Of a stretch of 64,000 nt of DNA, positions 45,557 to 55,004 are shown one piece after another (the stretch's first letter is position 1; the number at the start of each line of letters is the position of its first letter). The translations under genes and the position numbers were made by a program. The stretch spans positions 62,001-126,000 of the forward strand of contig NZ_BFFO01000004.1 in the NCBI RefSeq assembly GCF_003116835.1, in the 5' to 3' direction. This stretch comes from Lactococcus termiticola. GTDB lineage: Bacteria; Bacillota; Bacilli; Lactobacillales; Streptococcaceae. The notes under the pieces are model-generated. The model did no database searches and had not been told where the DNA came from. It saw only the letters and a program-made list of their open reading frames with translations.

Positions 45557-47764
45557 TTGAAAAAACTCATACACAGCTTTAATACAAGACTAGGCATCAT
45601 CGGTTATTCCATTCTTTTCATCTGGATTAAAACCATGCTGGCCTATTTTTTGGTGTTCAAAGGTCTCCACAGTGAAAACCTGGCTGACTACCTTTTAATG
45701 ATTGTGAATCCCCTCGGCTTCACGGCCTTCTTCCTGGCCACCAGCCTCTTTATCAAGCGGAGCCAGCTCTTTTACCTGGCCACGCTCATCTGGAACCTGC
45801 TGGGGAGCCTCCTGGTCTACGGGAACGTCCTTTACTTCCGTGAGTTTTCTGACTATCTTTCTATTAACACCATCTCAGGTGGGGCAGGTATGGTTGGCAA
45901 GGGTTTTGCCCTCGATTCCATCCCTGTCCACCTCTATGATTTGGCCTTCTGGATTGACATCATCATTGTTGTTGTCCTCTTTGCCTTCAAGAAAATCAAG
46001 ATGGATGACCGCCATATCGGAGCCTTCCAGGCCTTCAAATACTTCTCTGTTTCACTCATGGTCTTTGGCCTGACCTTCTGGGGGGGCGACATGACCGAGC
46101 ACCGTCTGGTCTCACGCCAGGCCCAGTATGATGACACCTATGTCGTCCGCTATCTCGGCCTTGGCCCCTGGCTCTTTACCAATGGCTGGTACACCCATGT
46201 GGCAAATCAAACCCGGGCACTCGCCTCAAAATCTGACTTTACCAAGGTCCAAGAATATATTAAGGCTGACCGCTATCTGGCTCCAAACGCCAGCACCTTC
46301 GGCATTGCTAAAAACCGCAATGTCATCATGATTCATCTGGAGTCCTTCCAACAGGACCTGATCGACCTCAAAATCAATGGACAAGAAGTCACGCCTTTCC
46401 TCAATTCCCTCTATAACAATAAGGGTACAGGTGGCTCTGTCTACGCCTTTAGCAATTTCTTCAACCAGGTTGGCCAAGGCAAGACCTCAGACGCTGAAAA
46501 CATGCTGGAGACCTCGACTTTTGGCCTTTCTACCGGCTCTCTCTTTACTCAGTCGGGTAGTACGCAGACCTTCCAGGCCATGCCTGCTATCTTGAAGCAA
46601 AACGAGGGCTACTCATCTGCCGTCTTCCACGGTAATGTCGGTAGTTTCTATAATCGTATCAATGTCTACCGAAACATGGGCTATCAAAACTTCTTTGACC
46701 AGTCCTTCTTCGAGCCAAACAGTCAAAACTCGACGGCCTGGGGGGTCAAAGACAAGTACCTCTTTGCTGACTCGATTCCATATCTGGAACAACTCCAGCA
46801 GCCCTTCTATACCAAGTATCTGACTGTCAGCAACCACACGCCTTACACCGGCATCGAACCTGACGAGCAAGACCCTAAGTTTAAGACGACCAACACCGGC
46901 AACGCCCTGGTCGACAATTACTTTGTCACTGCCCACTATCTCGACCAGTCGGTCCAAGAATTCTTCAACTACCTGAAGAAATCCGGCCTCTATGATAAGT
47001 CTGTCATCGTCCTCTACGGCGACCACTACGGGGTTTCTGGGGCTGATACTAAATACTTCGCCCAGGCCCTCGGCAAAGACCCTGAAAACTGGACTGACTT
47101 TGATAATACCATGCTCCAGCGGGTGCCTTTCATGGTCGATATTCCAGGCCACACCGATGGTAAGATTTCCAGCGAGTATGCAGGGGAAATCGATGTAATG
47201 CCAACCCTTGAGCACCTGCTTGGCATCTCGACCAACAACTACATCCAGTTTGGTCAGGACCTTTTGGCCAAGAATCGCCAGTCCTTCGTTGCCCTCAGAA
47301 ACCGGGGCTTCGTGACACCATCTATAACCAAGGCCTCTGCGACCGACAATGTCTACTATGATACGAAGACCGGCCAGCCAATCACGCTCAATGAACAGCA
47401 GAAGGCCTATGTCAAGTCTGTCCAAGAGAAGGTTAATACTTTGCTTGACATGTCTGACACGCTCAACACAGGCGATCTGCTCCGCTTCTATACACCAGCA
47501 GGCTTCAAGCCAGTTGACGCTGGAGATTACAGCTATACTAAGTCTGCGACCAACAAACGCCTGACCAAGGAGCAAGAAGACCTGAAGGCCAAGTCTACGT
47601 CACTCTTGTCTGAAAACCACGGTATCAGCACTCAGAGCCTCTTTGAGACCAATGAACCGATTCTTAAAGACCAGCTCTCCAAGCTCGCCCAAGAAAAAAT
47701 AACGCAAAATGCCGGGACAGCGACTTCATCAGCAACTGCCCCTAGCTCAACGACTAAAAAGTAA
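45557..47764 (+). CDS. ltaS: Lipoteichoic acid synthase (LtaS-type sulfatase-fold enzyme)
   Basis: A 735-residue polytopic enzyme started by TTG. Five membrane helices lie in the first 200 residues, followed by an extracellular sulfatase-fold domain. The catalytic Thr is in NQVGQGKTSDAENML near 313-327, a metal Glu in NVIMIHLESFQQD near 262, and the metal Asp/His pair in IVLYGDHYGVSG near 490. It polymerises glycerol phosphate from phosphatidylglycerol onto a lipid anchor. The C-terminal 100 residues are a charged, Ser/Thr-rich tail longer than in S. aureus LtaS. It is the first gene of a six-gene envelope operon. Confidence 0.9.
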   Translation: MKKLIHSFNTRLGIIGYSILFIWIKTMLAYFLVFKGLHSENLADYLLMIVNPLGFTAFFLATSLFIKRSQLFYLATLIWNLLGSLLVYGNVLYFREFSDYLSINTISGGAGMVGKGFALDSIPVHLYDLAFWIDIIIVVVLFAFKKIKMDDRHIGAFQAFKYFSVSLMVFGLTFWGGDMTEHRLVSRQAQYDDTYVVRYLGLGPWLFTNGWYTHVANQTRALASKSDFTKVQEYIKADRYLAPNASTFGIAKNRNVIMIHLESFQQDLIDLKINGQEVTPFLNSLYNNKGTGGSVYAFSNFFNQVGQGKTSDAENMLETSTFGLSTGSLFTQSGSTQTFQAMPAILKQNEGYSSAVFHGNVGSFYNRINVYRNMGYQNFFDQSFFEPNSQNSTAWGVKDKYLFADSIPYLEQLQQPFYTKYLTVSNHTPYTGIEPDEQDPKFKTTNTGNALVDNYFVTAHYLDQSVQEFFNYLKKSGLYDKSVIVLYGDHYGVSGADTKYFAQALGKDPENWTDFDNTMLQRVPFMVDIPGHTDGKISSEYAGEIDVMPTLEHLLGISTNNYIQFGQDLLAKNRQSFVALRNRGFVTPSITKASATDNVYYDTKTGQPITLNEQQKAYVKSVQEKVNTLLDMSDTLNTGDLLRFYTPAGFKPVDAGDYSYTKSATNKRLTKEQEDLKAKSTSLLSENHGISTQSLFETNEPILKDQLSKLAQEKITQNAGTATSSATAPSSTTKK

Positions 47765-47775
47765 AGGAGGTCCAC

Positions 47776-48180
47776 ATGGAATCTGGATATTTTCAACCAC
47801 TTCATAACCAGTTCAAGGTCGCTTGGATCTGGTGGGTCATTCTCCTTTCTTTTGAGCAGGTCCTCTATTATGAGAATAACCTTCAGTTCAACTGGTTGAC
47901 GGCCTTCCTCATGGTCTTAATCATTGCCTATCTCTATTTCTTAATCCGGCAACGGCGATTCTTTGCCAGCAAGCACCATCTCTATTTTACCCGGGATTTC
48001 CGGCTTGGCATGGTCAATATTGACCTGGCCTATATCAGCCATGTCCGCCTGAAGAAAAATAGCCTGAACTTCGTCTATATGGGCAAGGACTATCATTATT
48101 TTGTCATGGGCCGTTCAAATAAACTTCTCGAAGAAGTCTTAAAGGATAATCATGTTGAATTCAAAAGAAGCACAAAATAA
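47776..48180 (+). CDS. EbsA-like small membrane protein
   Basis: A 134-residue protein with two membrane helices (about 16-33 and 40-58) and a cytosolic beta-rich domain (FASKHHLYFTRDFRLGMVNI, DLAYISHVRLKKNSLNFVYM), reminiscent of the EbsA/PH-like family of lactic acid bacteria. The function is not known. AAAGGAGGTCCAC gives a very strong ribosome site. It overlaps the next gene by 29 bases. Confidence 0.65.
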   Translation: MESGYFQPLHNQFKVAWIWWVILLSFEQVLYYENNLQFNWLTAFLMVLIIAYLYFLIRQRRFFASKHHLYFTRDFRLGMVNIDLAYISHVRLKKNSLNFVYMGKDYHYFVMGRSNKLLEEVLKDNHVEFKRSTK

Positions 48181-49768
48181 GCGTCTGAAGCTGATTTGGG
48201 CGGGGATTTTTGCCCTGATTCTCATCGGCGTGAACATTTTCATCTTCTTTATGACCCGGCATTGGGCCATGAAAAATATTCTAGCAGTCATCATGGGGAA
48301 TATCCTCATGGTGATTTCTGCTAGTTATCTGGTCTTTATTTACAGGACGGCCAAGGCAGTAGAAGGTATGGCAGAAGAAGGGCTAAACAGCTTCTACAAG
48401 CGAAGTAGCTGGATTTTAGCCGGTCTCCTTTTTGTCCTCCCCTTCTTTTTTATCATCTGGGTGCCGGATTCTGCCCATAACTGGGACTTTTTCCAGCTCT
48501 ACCGGAATATCACGACCTTGAAGGGAGCCAGTTTTAGCCATCTGCCCTTCACACAGGGCTACGGCGACCTTTCCGGCCTCCAGTACTACCTGACCTATGC
48601 CAACCAGCAGTTTTATGCGATTATCCTAAATAGAGTCTTTGGGCCAATGACGGATTTCTTCCCGCCAATTTGGGCTATGACAGCGGTCGGAGCAGCTCTG
48701 ACTTCAGCTTCAGTCCTGGCCATGTCTAACATTGTCAAGACGATTTCAGAGAAGAAGTATGCCCTCCTCTTTAACGTCGCTGCCTTTGGTTTCTGGCCAT
48801 TTATCATCTTTGGGGCCCAGCTCTATACTGATACGGCCAGTCTTCCCTTTGTGGTCTTTGGCCTCCTCTTTATGGTATGGGCCTTGCGGGCAGAGTCTCT
48901 GCCTAAGCAAATCCTCTTCTGGCTCTTGGCCCTCGTCTTCATCTTTGTCGGCTATGTCATCAAGCCAACCGTGGCGATTGTCCTTGTTGCAGCCCTGATT
49001 TACCTGCTCCTAAATAAAAAGTGGAAGCAGTTGCTCATCGTCCTGCCTTTGCTCGTCGTGACCTTCTTTGCGACCAACAGCATGGCTAAGGCCGTGATCC
49101 ACTCAGAGCCTGCCTTTACAGAGACGGCCAATGCCAGATACAACCTGCCTCTCCTCCACTGGGTGACCATGTCTTTTGCTCCGGATAATAAGACTGGTGG
49201 CTACAACCACGCTGTTCTTGAGTATTCGATGAGCTTTGAAGACAAGACGGCCCGGCAGACAGCCGACCGTGAGCTCTTGATTGATAATCTCAAGCAAGAG
49301 GGCATCGGAGGCTTCCTCCGTCAGCTTGGCCGGAAAATCGTCTACACCTGGTTTAACGGCGACCTCAACGATTTCTTCTATACCTATCGCCACGCCAATC
49401 CCCTTATCAATTACTTCTTTGACTACACGACCTGGGAGCCAAATCCCCATGTCGGCAATATCACAGGCTGGCTCTTTACCCGGACCGCCCAGATGCTTTA
49501 TTGGCTTGCCCTGGTGCCACTGATGTGGTATGAAATCGGCCTGAGTCTCTGGCGGAAACGCAAGACGGAATGGTTTATCCTTGGCCTTGCAGTGGTCGGT
49601 CTCGCTGGCTTTCTCCTCATCTGGGAGGCCAATTCCCGCTACCTTTATAACTTCACGCCAATCATGGTGGCCTTGGCCAGCATGGGCCTGGTAGATTTTT
49701 TGAAGGGAAGACGAGCAAAAAAGCAGGAGAAGGAGGGGGCAAGCCATGCTAATGGAAAGACTCGCTAG
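48152..49768 (+). CDS. Multi-span membrane glycosyltransferase, GT39/PMT-like (GT-C fold)
   Basis: A 538-residue protein with about 11-12 membrane helices. The first large outer loop has WVPDSAHNWDFFQLYRN near residue 107, an acidic pair like those that bind the polyprenyl-phosphate sugar in GT-C enzymes. LLIWEANSRYLYNFTPIMVA near 490 is a typical end of this family. Such enzymes transfer sugars from undecaprenyl phosphate to teichoic acid or protein outside the cell. TAAAGGATAATC precedes ATG. It overlaps both neighbours, so it is translationally coupled. Confidence 0.78.
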   Translation: MLNSKEAQNKRLKLIWAGIFALILIGVNIFIFFMTRHWAMKNILAVIMGNILMVISASYLVFIYRTAKAVEGMAEEGLNSFYKRSSWILAGLLFVLPFFFIIWVPDSAHNWDFFQLYRNITTLKGASFSHLPFTQGYGDLSGLQYYLTYANQQFYAIILNRVFGPMTDFFPPIWAMTAVGAALTSASVLAMSNIVKTISEKKYALLFNVAAFGFWPFIIFGAQLYTDTASLPFVVFGLLFMVWALRAESLPKQILFWLLALVFIFVGYVIKPTVAIVLVAALIYLLLNKKWKQLLIVLPLLVVTFFATNSMAKAVIHSEPAFTETANARYNLPLLHWVTMSFAPDNKTGGYNHAVLEYSMSFEDKTARQTADRELLIDNLKQEGIGGFLRQLGRKIVYTWFNGDLNDFFYTYRHANPLINYFFDYTTWEPNPHVGNITGWLFTRTAQMLYWLALVPLMWYEIGLSLWRKRKTEWFILGLAVVGLAGFLLIWEANSRYLYNFTPIMVALASMGLVDFLKGRRAKKQEKEGASHANGKTR

Positions 49769-51839
49769 CATCATGCAGAAGAGCCTGCTGGTTCTCTTTG
49801 GACTGGCCTTTGTCTTCATGCTCCTCCAGCCTTTTTCAGATGTTGGCTTTGTAGAGCCCCTGTCTGTGATGATTCTTGCAGTTGGTCTCTTTTTTGGCCT
49901 GCGTTGGCTTTATAGAAAGCTTGAAGACAGTTCTGTTTCAAGGCTCAAAAAGGTCTTCATCGGGCTTTTCCTTGCCTTTGTCATCTTGCAGGTCCTGGTC
50001 ATCAACCTTTCCCACGCCGGTGTCTTTGGTGATCCCTGGCACATCCAGGCCCAGGCGACCCGGCTGATAGAAGGAGGCAGGAGCTGGGATATCTGGATTC
50101 AGATGTATCCCAACCTGGTGCCTCTGGTTGCCCTCTACATGCTCTTTATCAAGATGGCCGGCCTGACTCATCTGTCATATTATGCGATTTTCTATACTTT
50201 TAATATTCTGATCAATTCCAGCCTCTGGCTCCTGGTCATGCGGATTATTTGGAAGAAGAAGGCGAGCCTTGCTGTCTTCATGATGGCCCTGCTCTTGACC
50301 ATGGCTCCGATGTATGGCTTCTTGCTCAATGTCGCCTATTCTGACGGGATTGCTATGCTGAGCCTGGCGGTCATGGCCTGGATTCTGGACCGCTCCTTGG
50401 GGCGGGGACGGCTAAGCTTGGCTGGGTTCATTGGGACGGCCTTTGCCTTTGCCTTTGCCTACCTGACCCGGCCCAATGCAGTCGTAATCATGGTAGCCCT
50501 TGCCATCATTGGCCTTTTGGCCTGGAAAAAGCAGGGCAAATACCAGCCTTTGGTAAAAATCAGCTTCCTCATGATTCTCGGCTCAGTCCTAGGGATTGTC
50601 CTTGCTGTCCTTGCCAATCAGGGCATTGCATCCGCTGTCGGCTATGACCTCAATAATCCCCATGTCTTTCCCATCTGGAACTGGCTCTATGAGGGGCTGA
50701 ATCTTAGGTCGGGTGGCGAATGGACACCGACAGACCGAGATTATACCCTCTATCACCCAGGTTTTGCGACGGCTAAAGAAGCTGATATTGCAGGGATTGT
50801 CCAGCGTCTAAAAGATTATAATATTCTCATCATTCCCCTCTTTGTCGTCAAGTTTGCGACCCTATGGTCCAGCGGGACCTTTGCGACGGGGACGGACTAC
50901 ACCCTCTTTTCAGCAAGCTACAACTGGACGCACGGTCCTGCTTTCCTGATTCAAAACATCGGAGCCATCAACATCTTCTGGATGACCTATGCCAAGGCCC
51001 TGATGGCTGTTCTCTTGCTTGCGATTGTGCTGACGCTATGGAAAAAACGCGAGGACGTGGTTTCTCTTTACGGCTTCCTGCTCTTGAGCATCATGGGCAT
51101 CAGCCTCTTTCACAGCCTGCTCTGGGAGGTCAAGCCCCGCTATCAATTTATGACCTTTGGACTGCTTTTGATAGCGGTCGCCATGTCCTTGCCAAATCTT
51201 TTTGGCCTGAATGAAGCGGTCTTTGAGCCTAACAAGAAGAAGCTTGCCCTTCCCTGGATTATGGCAGGACTCTCTCTGCTTTCTGTCATTTTAATGGCCA
51301 CGGTAATGCAAGTCCAGCCCAAGCAGAAAATCGTCGTCAATTCCCAGCAACACTCGACGGAGAGCTATGGCTATGAGCTCTACGACTATTGGATGAAGCC
51401 GGGCGAGAGCCTGACCCAAGCCTTTAAGCTCCCTGTGCCTGCCGACCAGATCATCTGGGAGACAGCAAGCACAGGCAAGCTCAAGTTGGAGATTCAAAAG
51501 CAGACGGCAGAGGGCTGGCAGACTGTCGATAAGCAGGAACTCCCTCGCCTGGATATTCCGGCTGAAGACATCAGCCTTCCGATTATTACTGACTTGGAAG
51601 CTGGCAATTACCGCTTTAAGCTCAGCAATCCCAATCCGACAAAGACCAGCGTCCGCCTCTTGAATAATACGCAGACCCTGGACTATCCACAGTTAATTCG
51701 CCTGCCCAATCAAGAAACGGCCAGTCTTGGCTTTATCATTGGTCAGGACCAGGCTGTCAGTAAGTATCCGGTCGGCTTGATCATTGCCTTCGCCCTCCTC
51801 TTTATTCTGACGATTCTAGCCCTGATATTCCTTATCTAA
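49746..51839 (+). CDS. Multi-span membrane glycosyltransferase, GT39/PMT-like, with C-terminal beta domain
   Basis: A 697-residue paralogue-like partner of the previous protein. About 12 membrane helices (to residue 520) include the outer loop FGDPWHIQAQATRLIEGGRS near 95-115 and SLLWEVKPRYQFMTFGLLLI near 460, matching the acidic loop and R-Y end of the GT-C fold. Unlike its neighbour it has a soluble extracytoplasmic domain at about 530-660 (LKLEIQKQTAEGWQTVDKQE) and a final membrane helix. Probable role: second glycosyl transfer step on the same envelope polymer; this is inferred from context. Confidence 0.76.
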   Translation: MLMERLASIMQKSLLVLFGLAFVFMLLQPFSDVGFVEPLSVMILAVGLFFGLRWLYRKLEDSSVSRLKKVFIGLFLAFVILQVLVINLSHAGVFGDPWHIQAQATRLIEGGRSWDIWIQMYPNLVPLVALYMLFIKMAGLTHLSYYAIFYTFNILINSSLWLLVMRIIWKKKASLAVFMMALLLTMAPMYGFLLNVAYSDGIAMLSLAVMAWILDRSLGRGRLSLAGFIGTAFAFAFAYLTRPNAVVIMVALAIIGLLAWKKQGKYQPLVKISFLMILGSVLGIVLAVLANQGIASAVGYDLNNPHVFPIWNWLYEGLNLRSGGEWTPTDRDYTLYHPGFATAKEADIAGIVQRLKDYNILIIPLFVVKFATLWSSGTFATGTDYTLFSASYNWTHGPAFLIQNIGAINIFWMTYAKALMAVLLLAIVLTLWKKREDVVSLYGFLLLSIMGISLFHSLLWEVKPRYQFMTFGLLLIAVAMSLPNLFGLNEAVFEPNKKKLALPWIMAGLSLLSVILMATVMQVQPKQKIVVNSQQHSTESYGYELYDYWMKPGESLTQAFKLPVPADQIIWETASTGKLKLEIQKQTAEGWQTVDKQELPRLDIPAEDISLPIITDLEAGNYRFKLSNPNPTKTSVRLLNNTQTLDYPQLIRLPNQETASLGFIIGQDQAVSKYPVGLIIAFALLFILTILALIFLI

Positions 51840-51851
51840 GAAAGACAGATT

Positions 51852-52967
51852 ATGATTAAATTTATTCTAAAAAAATTTATCATTCCCATACTGCTTGCAG
51901 TAGCTGTCTTTTTTATTGTGGAGCAAAACAGCTTCCTTTATCAGGAGCCTGTCGGCCAGGTCATTCAGGTCAGGTCCAGCGAAAAAGCTAGGATTACTGA
52001 CAGTTTTAATAACCGGGATGTGAATGTCCAGCAAGTCTTAGAAATCAAGCTCTTAAACACAGGGAAGAAGGGCAAAGTACTCGAAATTACGAATACTGTC
52101 CCCCAATCCCAGGTCACTGGCCAGCTTTATCGGTCTGGACAGAAGCTCTTGCTTAAGGCCTCTCATGATAATACACAATTCCAGATTGTCGGCCAAAAGC
52201 GGGATGCTGTGATTCTTGCACTGGCAGTCCTTTTTATCGGCCTGCTCCTGAGCTTTGTCCGCTGGAAGGCTAGCCTCTTGCTACTTGCCAGCCTTCTGCT
52301 GAATCTCCTTTACTTCATTGTGGCCCTCCTCTTTGACATTCATCTGGCCAGCTCTAATGTGATTCTGATTTTCTCCCTCCTGGCCCTGGCATTTGCAGCC
52401 AGCTCGCTTTACTTTGTGCTGGGGGCGACCAGGCAGATGCTCTATAGTCTCCTGACGACCGTCCTGACCTGTCTTCTGACCTTTGGCCTGACGGGCATAG
52501 TCCTTCATTTGACGTGCAATGCTGGTGTTCACTTTGAATATCTGAATTATGTGACCCAAAATCCAAGTCAGTTCTTCTTTGTAGGTGCGATTATCTCGGT
52601 TTTAGGGGCCATTATGGACGGGACGGGCGACATCGTGGCCGGCCTCTTTGGACTCAAACGGCAGAACGACCTCAATGGCCAAGTCATGAGCCAGGGCCAG
52701 TATTTCCAGTCTGGTATTAACATTGGTCAGGAAATCGTCGGCACGCTGACCAACATCCTCTTCATGATTTTCATGGCAGAGACCATCCCGCTGACCGTCC
52801 TTCTTTTGAGAAACGGCAACAGCTGGTCATATATCGCAACGGTCGCCCTGAATCTCGGCCTTTTGCAGACGGTCATTTCGGCCATTGGTATCGTCCTTGC
52901 TGTGCCGGTCACAGCTTTGGTCGTCAGCCTTGCCCTAGCCAGAAAGGAGGGTCTTGCCCATGAATAG
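51852..52967 (+). CDS. YibE/F family membrane protein, long form
   Basis: A 371-residue protein. One N-terminal helix, a short extracytoplasmic beta domain (about 30-120, VGQVIQVRSSEKARITDSF), then about seven membrane helices. GAIISVLGAIMDGTGDIVAG near 251 is the YibE/F hallmark. The family is widespread in Firmicutes; function is not established, though a transport role has been proposed. It overlaps the next family member by 14 bases. Confidence 0.85.
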   Translation: MIKFILKKFIIPILLAVAVFFIVEQNSFLYQEPVGQVIQVRSSEKARITDSFNNRDVNVQQVLEIKLLNTGKKGKVLEITNTVPQSQVTGQLYRSGQKLLLKASHDNTQFQIVGQKRDAVILALAVLFIGLLLSFVRWKASLLLLASLLLNLLYFIVALLFDIHLASSNVILIFSLLALAFAASSLYFVLGATRQMLYSLLTTVLTCLLTFGLTGIVLHLTCNAGVHFEYLNYVTQNPSQFFFVGAIISVLGAIMDGTGDIVAGLFGLKRQNDLNGQVMSQGQYFQSGINIGQEIVGTLTNILFMIFMAETIPLTVLLLRNGNSWSYIATVALNLGLLQTVISAIGIVLAVPVTALVVSLALARKEGLAHE

Positions 52968-53715
52968 CTTCATTGTCCTCTTAGCTATCTTGGTCCTCTT
53001 GATGCTCTTTGTTTCAAAAAAAGAGGGCTTGCGAAATCTCTTTGGCCTGGCCATCAATTTTGGCCTGATTATTGTCATGATTAGTCTGATTGCCCTGGGC
53101 TTCAACGCTATCCTGGTCGTCATTGTCTTCTCGTTGATTATCCTGGCTGTCGCCATCTTTTTGTCATCAGAAGAGGCTGAGACTACGGATATCGCCTTCA
53201 AGAGCAGTCTGATTGTCATGCTGAGTCTGCTGGCCCTAGTCGTCCTCCTCCAGTACCTGGGCCAGTTTCAAGGCTTTGCCATTGAAGATACAGAAGAATT
53301 AGAAGAACTATCGACTGCCATAGGCGTTAATTTTTCTAATATTGCCATCGTTGTCATTGTCATCTCGATGATTGGAGCTGTGGCCGAAGCCGCTATGGCA
53401 CTGACTGCCAACCTCTTTGAGGTCATCGAGCAGGACGAGGCCATGACCCTCAGCCAGTTCCGCAATCAGCGACTGATCATCAGCCAGCAGATCCTGGGGA
53501 CAGCCGTCAACACGCTTTTCTTCGGCCTCCTCGGCTCATCTGTCGGCCTGGTCCTCTGGTTTGTCCGCCTGCATTATAAGCTTTCTGAGATTCTTAATTC
53601 AAAGCTTCTTATGGCTGACCTAGCCGCCATGCTCGTCGGGATGCTAGGGATTCTCCTAGCCATCTGGCTGGCTGGCTATTTCGTAGAGCGGGAATTTGAT
53701 AAGAAAAAAGCCTGA
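52954..53715 (+). CDS. YibE/F family membrane protein, short form
   Basis: A 253-residue protein with about six to seven membrane helices; it lacks the extracytoplasmic domain of the preceding member. VVIVISMIGAVAEAAMALTA near 130 corresponds to the IMD/AxAE signature region of the family. The two YibE/F proteins are commonly encoded side by side and probably act as one complex. It is the last gene of the envelope operon and ends in a terminator shared with modC. Confidence 0.84.
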   Translation: MPMNSFIVLLAILVLLMLFVSKKEGLRNLFGLAINFGLIIVMISLIALGFNAILVVIVFSLIILAVAIFLSSEEAETTDIAFKSSLIVMLSLLALVVLLQYLGQFQGFAIEDTEELEELSTAIGVNFSNIAIVVIVISMIGAVAEAAMALTANLFEVIEQDEAMTLSQFRNQRLIISQQILGTAVNTLFFGLLGSSVGLVLWFVRLHYKLSEILNSKLLMADLAAMLVGMLGILLAIWLAGYFVEREFDKKKA

Positions 53716-53730
53716 TTGTCAGGCTTTTTT
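53704..53730. terminator. Shared terminator between yibF-like gene and modC
   Basis: AAAAAAGCCTG, ATTGT, CAGGCTTTTTT; symmetric, serving both convergent operons and overlapping both gene ends. Confidence 0.92.
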
Positions 53731-54354
53731 AGTAATACTAATGATGTCGTCGCAGAGGGCCTCAAGCTCGCTCTTGCGATGGGAGACAATCAGGGTCGGA
53801 ATCTGAGCCTCTAGGATGATGCCTTTGATGAGGGCCATGCTTTGTTCAGTCGTTGCCTCATCGAGCCCGTTAAAAGGCTCATCTAGTAATAAGAGGCTGG
53901 GCTGGCTATAGAGGGCCCGGGCCAATGCCACCCGCTGTTTTTGTCCGCCAGAGAGCTTCTGGATGGGCTGATGGAGAAAGGCCTCAATCGAGAGCTCTTG
54001 GGCTAATTTTTCAATTAAATTAAGGTCTTCGCCCAGTGAAGCCTTTTCTTTTGTTCTTCTCGAAAAGGCGACATTATCAAGCACATTCATGTTGGGAAAG
54101 AGAGCGACCTCCTGCATAACATAGGCAAGATTCCGTTTGTGGGCGGGAACAAAGGCTTTCCTGTCCTCCCAGACCTGACCTTGAAAGGAAATCTCAGCCT
54201 GGTCAGCCCGGGTCAGGCCGGCGATGATATTGAGGATGGTCGTCTTACCAGCACCAGAAGGGGCAGAAATCCCTGTGATGAGCTGGTCGAGCTCAGCCTC
54301 AAAATCCAGCCGTTCAGGATAGAGTTGATGATGAATTTTTACAGACAAGCTCAT
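53719..54354 (-). CDS. modC: Molybdate ABC transporter ATPase ModC (short form)
   Basis: A 211-residue ATPase: Walker A APSGAGKTTILN near residue 31-42, signature LSGGQKQRVALARAL near 134, Walker B LLLLDEPFNGLD near 154 and H-loop SHRKSE near 192. The C-terminal TOBE (molybdate-binding) domain present in E. coli ModC is missing, so regulation by cytosolic molybdate must differ. It overlaps modB by four bases. Molybdate (rather than tungstate or sulfate) is inferred from modA nearby and from the nitrate reductase that needs molybdenum cofactor. Confidence 0.87.
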   Translation of the reverse strand: MSLSVKIHHQLYPERLDFEAELDQLITGISAPSGAGKTTILNIIAGLTRADQAEISFQGQVWEDRKAFVPAHKRNLAYVMQEVALFPNMNVLDNVAFSRRTKEKASLGEDLNLIEKLAQELSIEAFLHQPIQKLSGGQKQRVALARALYSQPSLLLLDEPFNGLDEATTEQSMALIKGIILEAQIPTLIVSHRKSELEALCDDIISITKKA

Positions 54355-55004
54355 GATATTTTTCTCCTATTGGTCAAGGCGTAGATCATCGAAAGGACGA
54401 GCAGGCCAAAGAGGACGTTGACAAGGCTCAGCTGGAGGGCCCGTGTATCCTCTCCATTTTGAACGGCAAAATAGATGGCATTGGCAATCGTGTCCGTCTT
54501 GCCAGGAATGTAGCCAGCCACCATCAGACTGGCCCCAAACTCGCCCAGAGCCCGGGAAAAGGATAGCAGGATGCTAGCCAGAACAGCCGGCCAACAGTTG
54601 GGTAGAATCACTCGAAAGAGGACCTCAAAAGGGCTGGCAGAAAGTGTGGCAGCGACATCAATCAGATTTTTAGGGACTGCAGCCATGGCCGACTTTAGAC
54701 CCTGATAGACCAAAGGCAGGATGATGATGCTACTGGCAATCACGGCTCCTGACAAATTAAAGATGATGGTCAGATTAAAAAAGTTAAGAGCCTGGCCGAG
54801 CAAGCCGTAGTGGCCAAAGGCCTGGAGAAGGTAAAGGCCGACCACAGTAGGTGGCAGGACCAGAGGGAGCAGAAGCAGGCTTTCGACGAGCCACTTGCCG
54901 GCGTATCGCTTAAAGGCCCCCAGATAGGCCAGGGGGAGCATGAGGATGAAGGCGATGGCTGTGGCGATGCTACTGACGATGAGCGAGTGAATGATGGGGG
55001 TCAT
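54351..55004 (-). CDS. modB: Molybdate ABC transporter permease ModB
   Basis: A 217-residue permease with about five membrane helices. The EAA loop ATLSASPFEVLFRVILPNCW near residue 125 couples to ModC, and SRALGEFGASLMVAGYIPGK near 155 is typical of ModB/CysW permeases. It overlaps the MerR gene upstream and modC downstream by four bases each, so regulator, permease and ATPase form one minus-strand operon. Confidence 0.9.
   Translation of the reverse strand: MTPIIHSLIVSSIATAIAFILMLPLAYLGAFKRYAGKWLVESLLLLPLVLPPTVVGLYLLQAFGHYGLLGQALNFFNLTIIFNLSGAVIASSIIILPLVYQGLKSAMAAVPKNLIDVAATLSASPFEVLFRVILPNCWPAVLASILLSFSRALGEFGASLMVAGYIPGKTDTIANAIYFAVQNGEDTRALQLSLVNVLFGLLVLSMIYALTNRRKIS

Noticed and set aside
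46613-47575. 320-residue open frame on the minus strand
   Set aside because: It is the antisense shadow of ltaS; no ribosome site or family similarity, and the plus-strand gene has full LtaS motifs.
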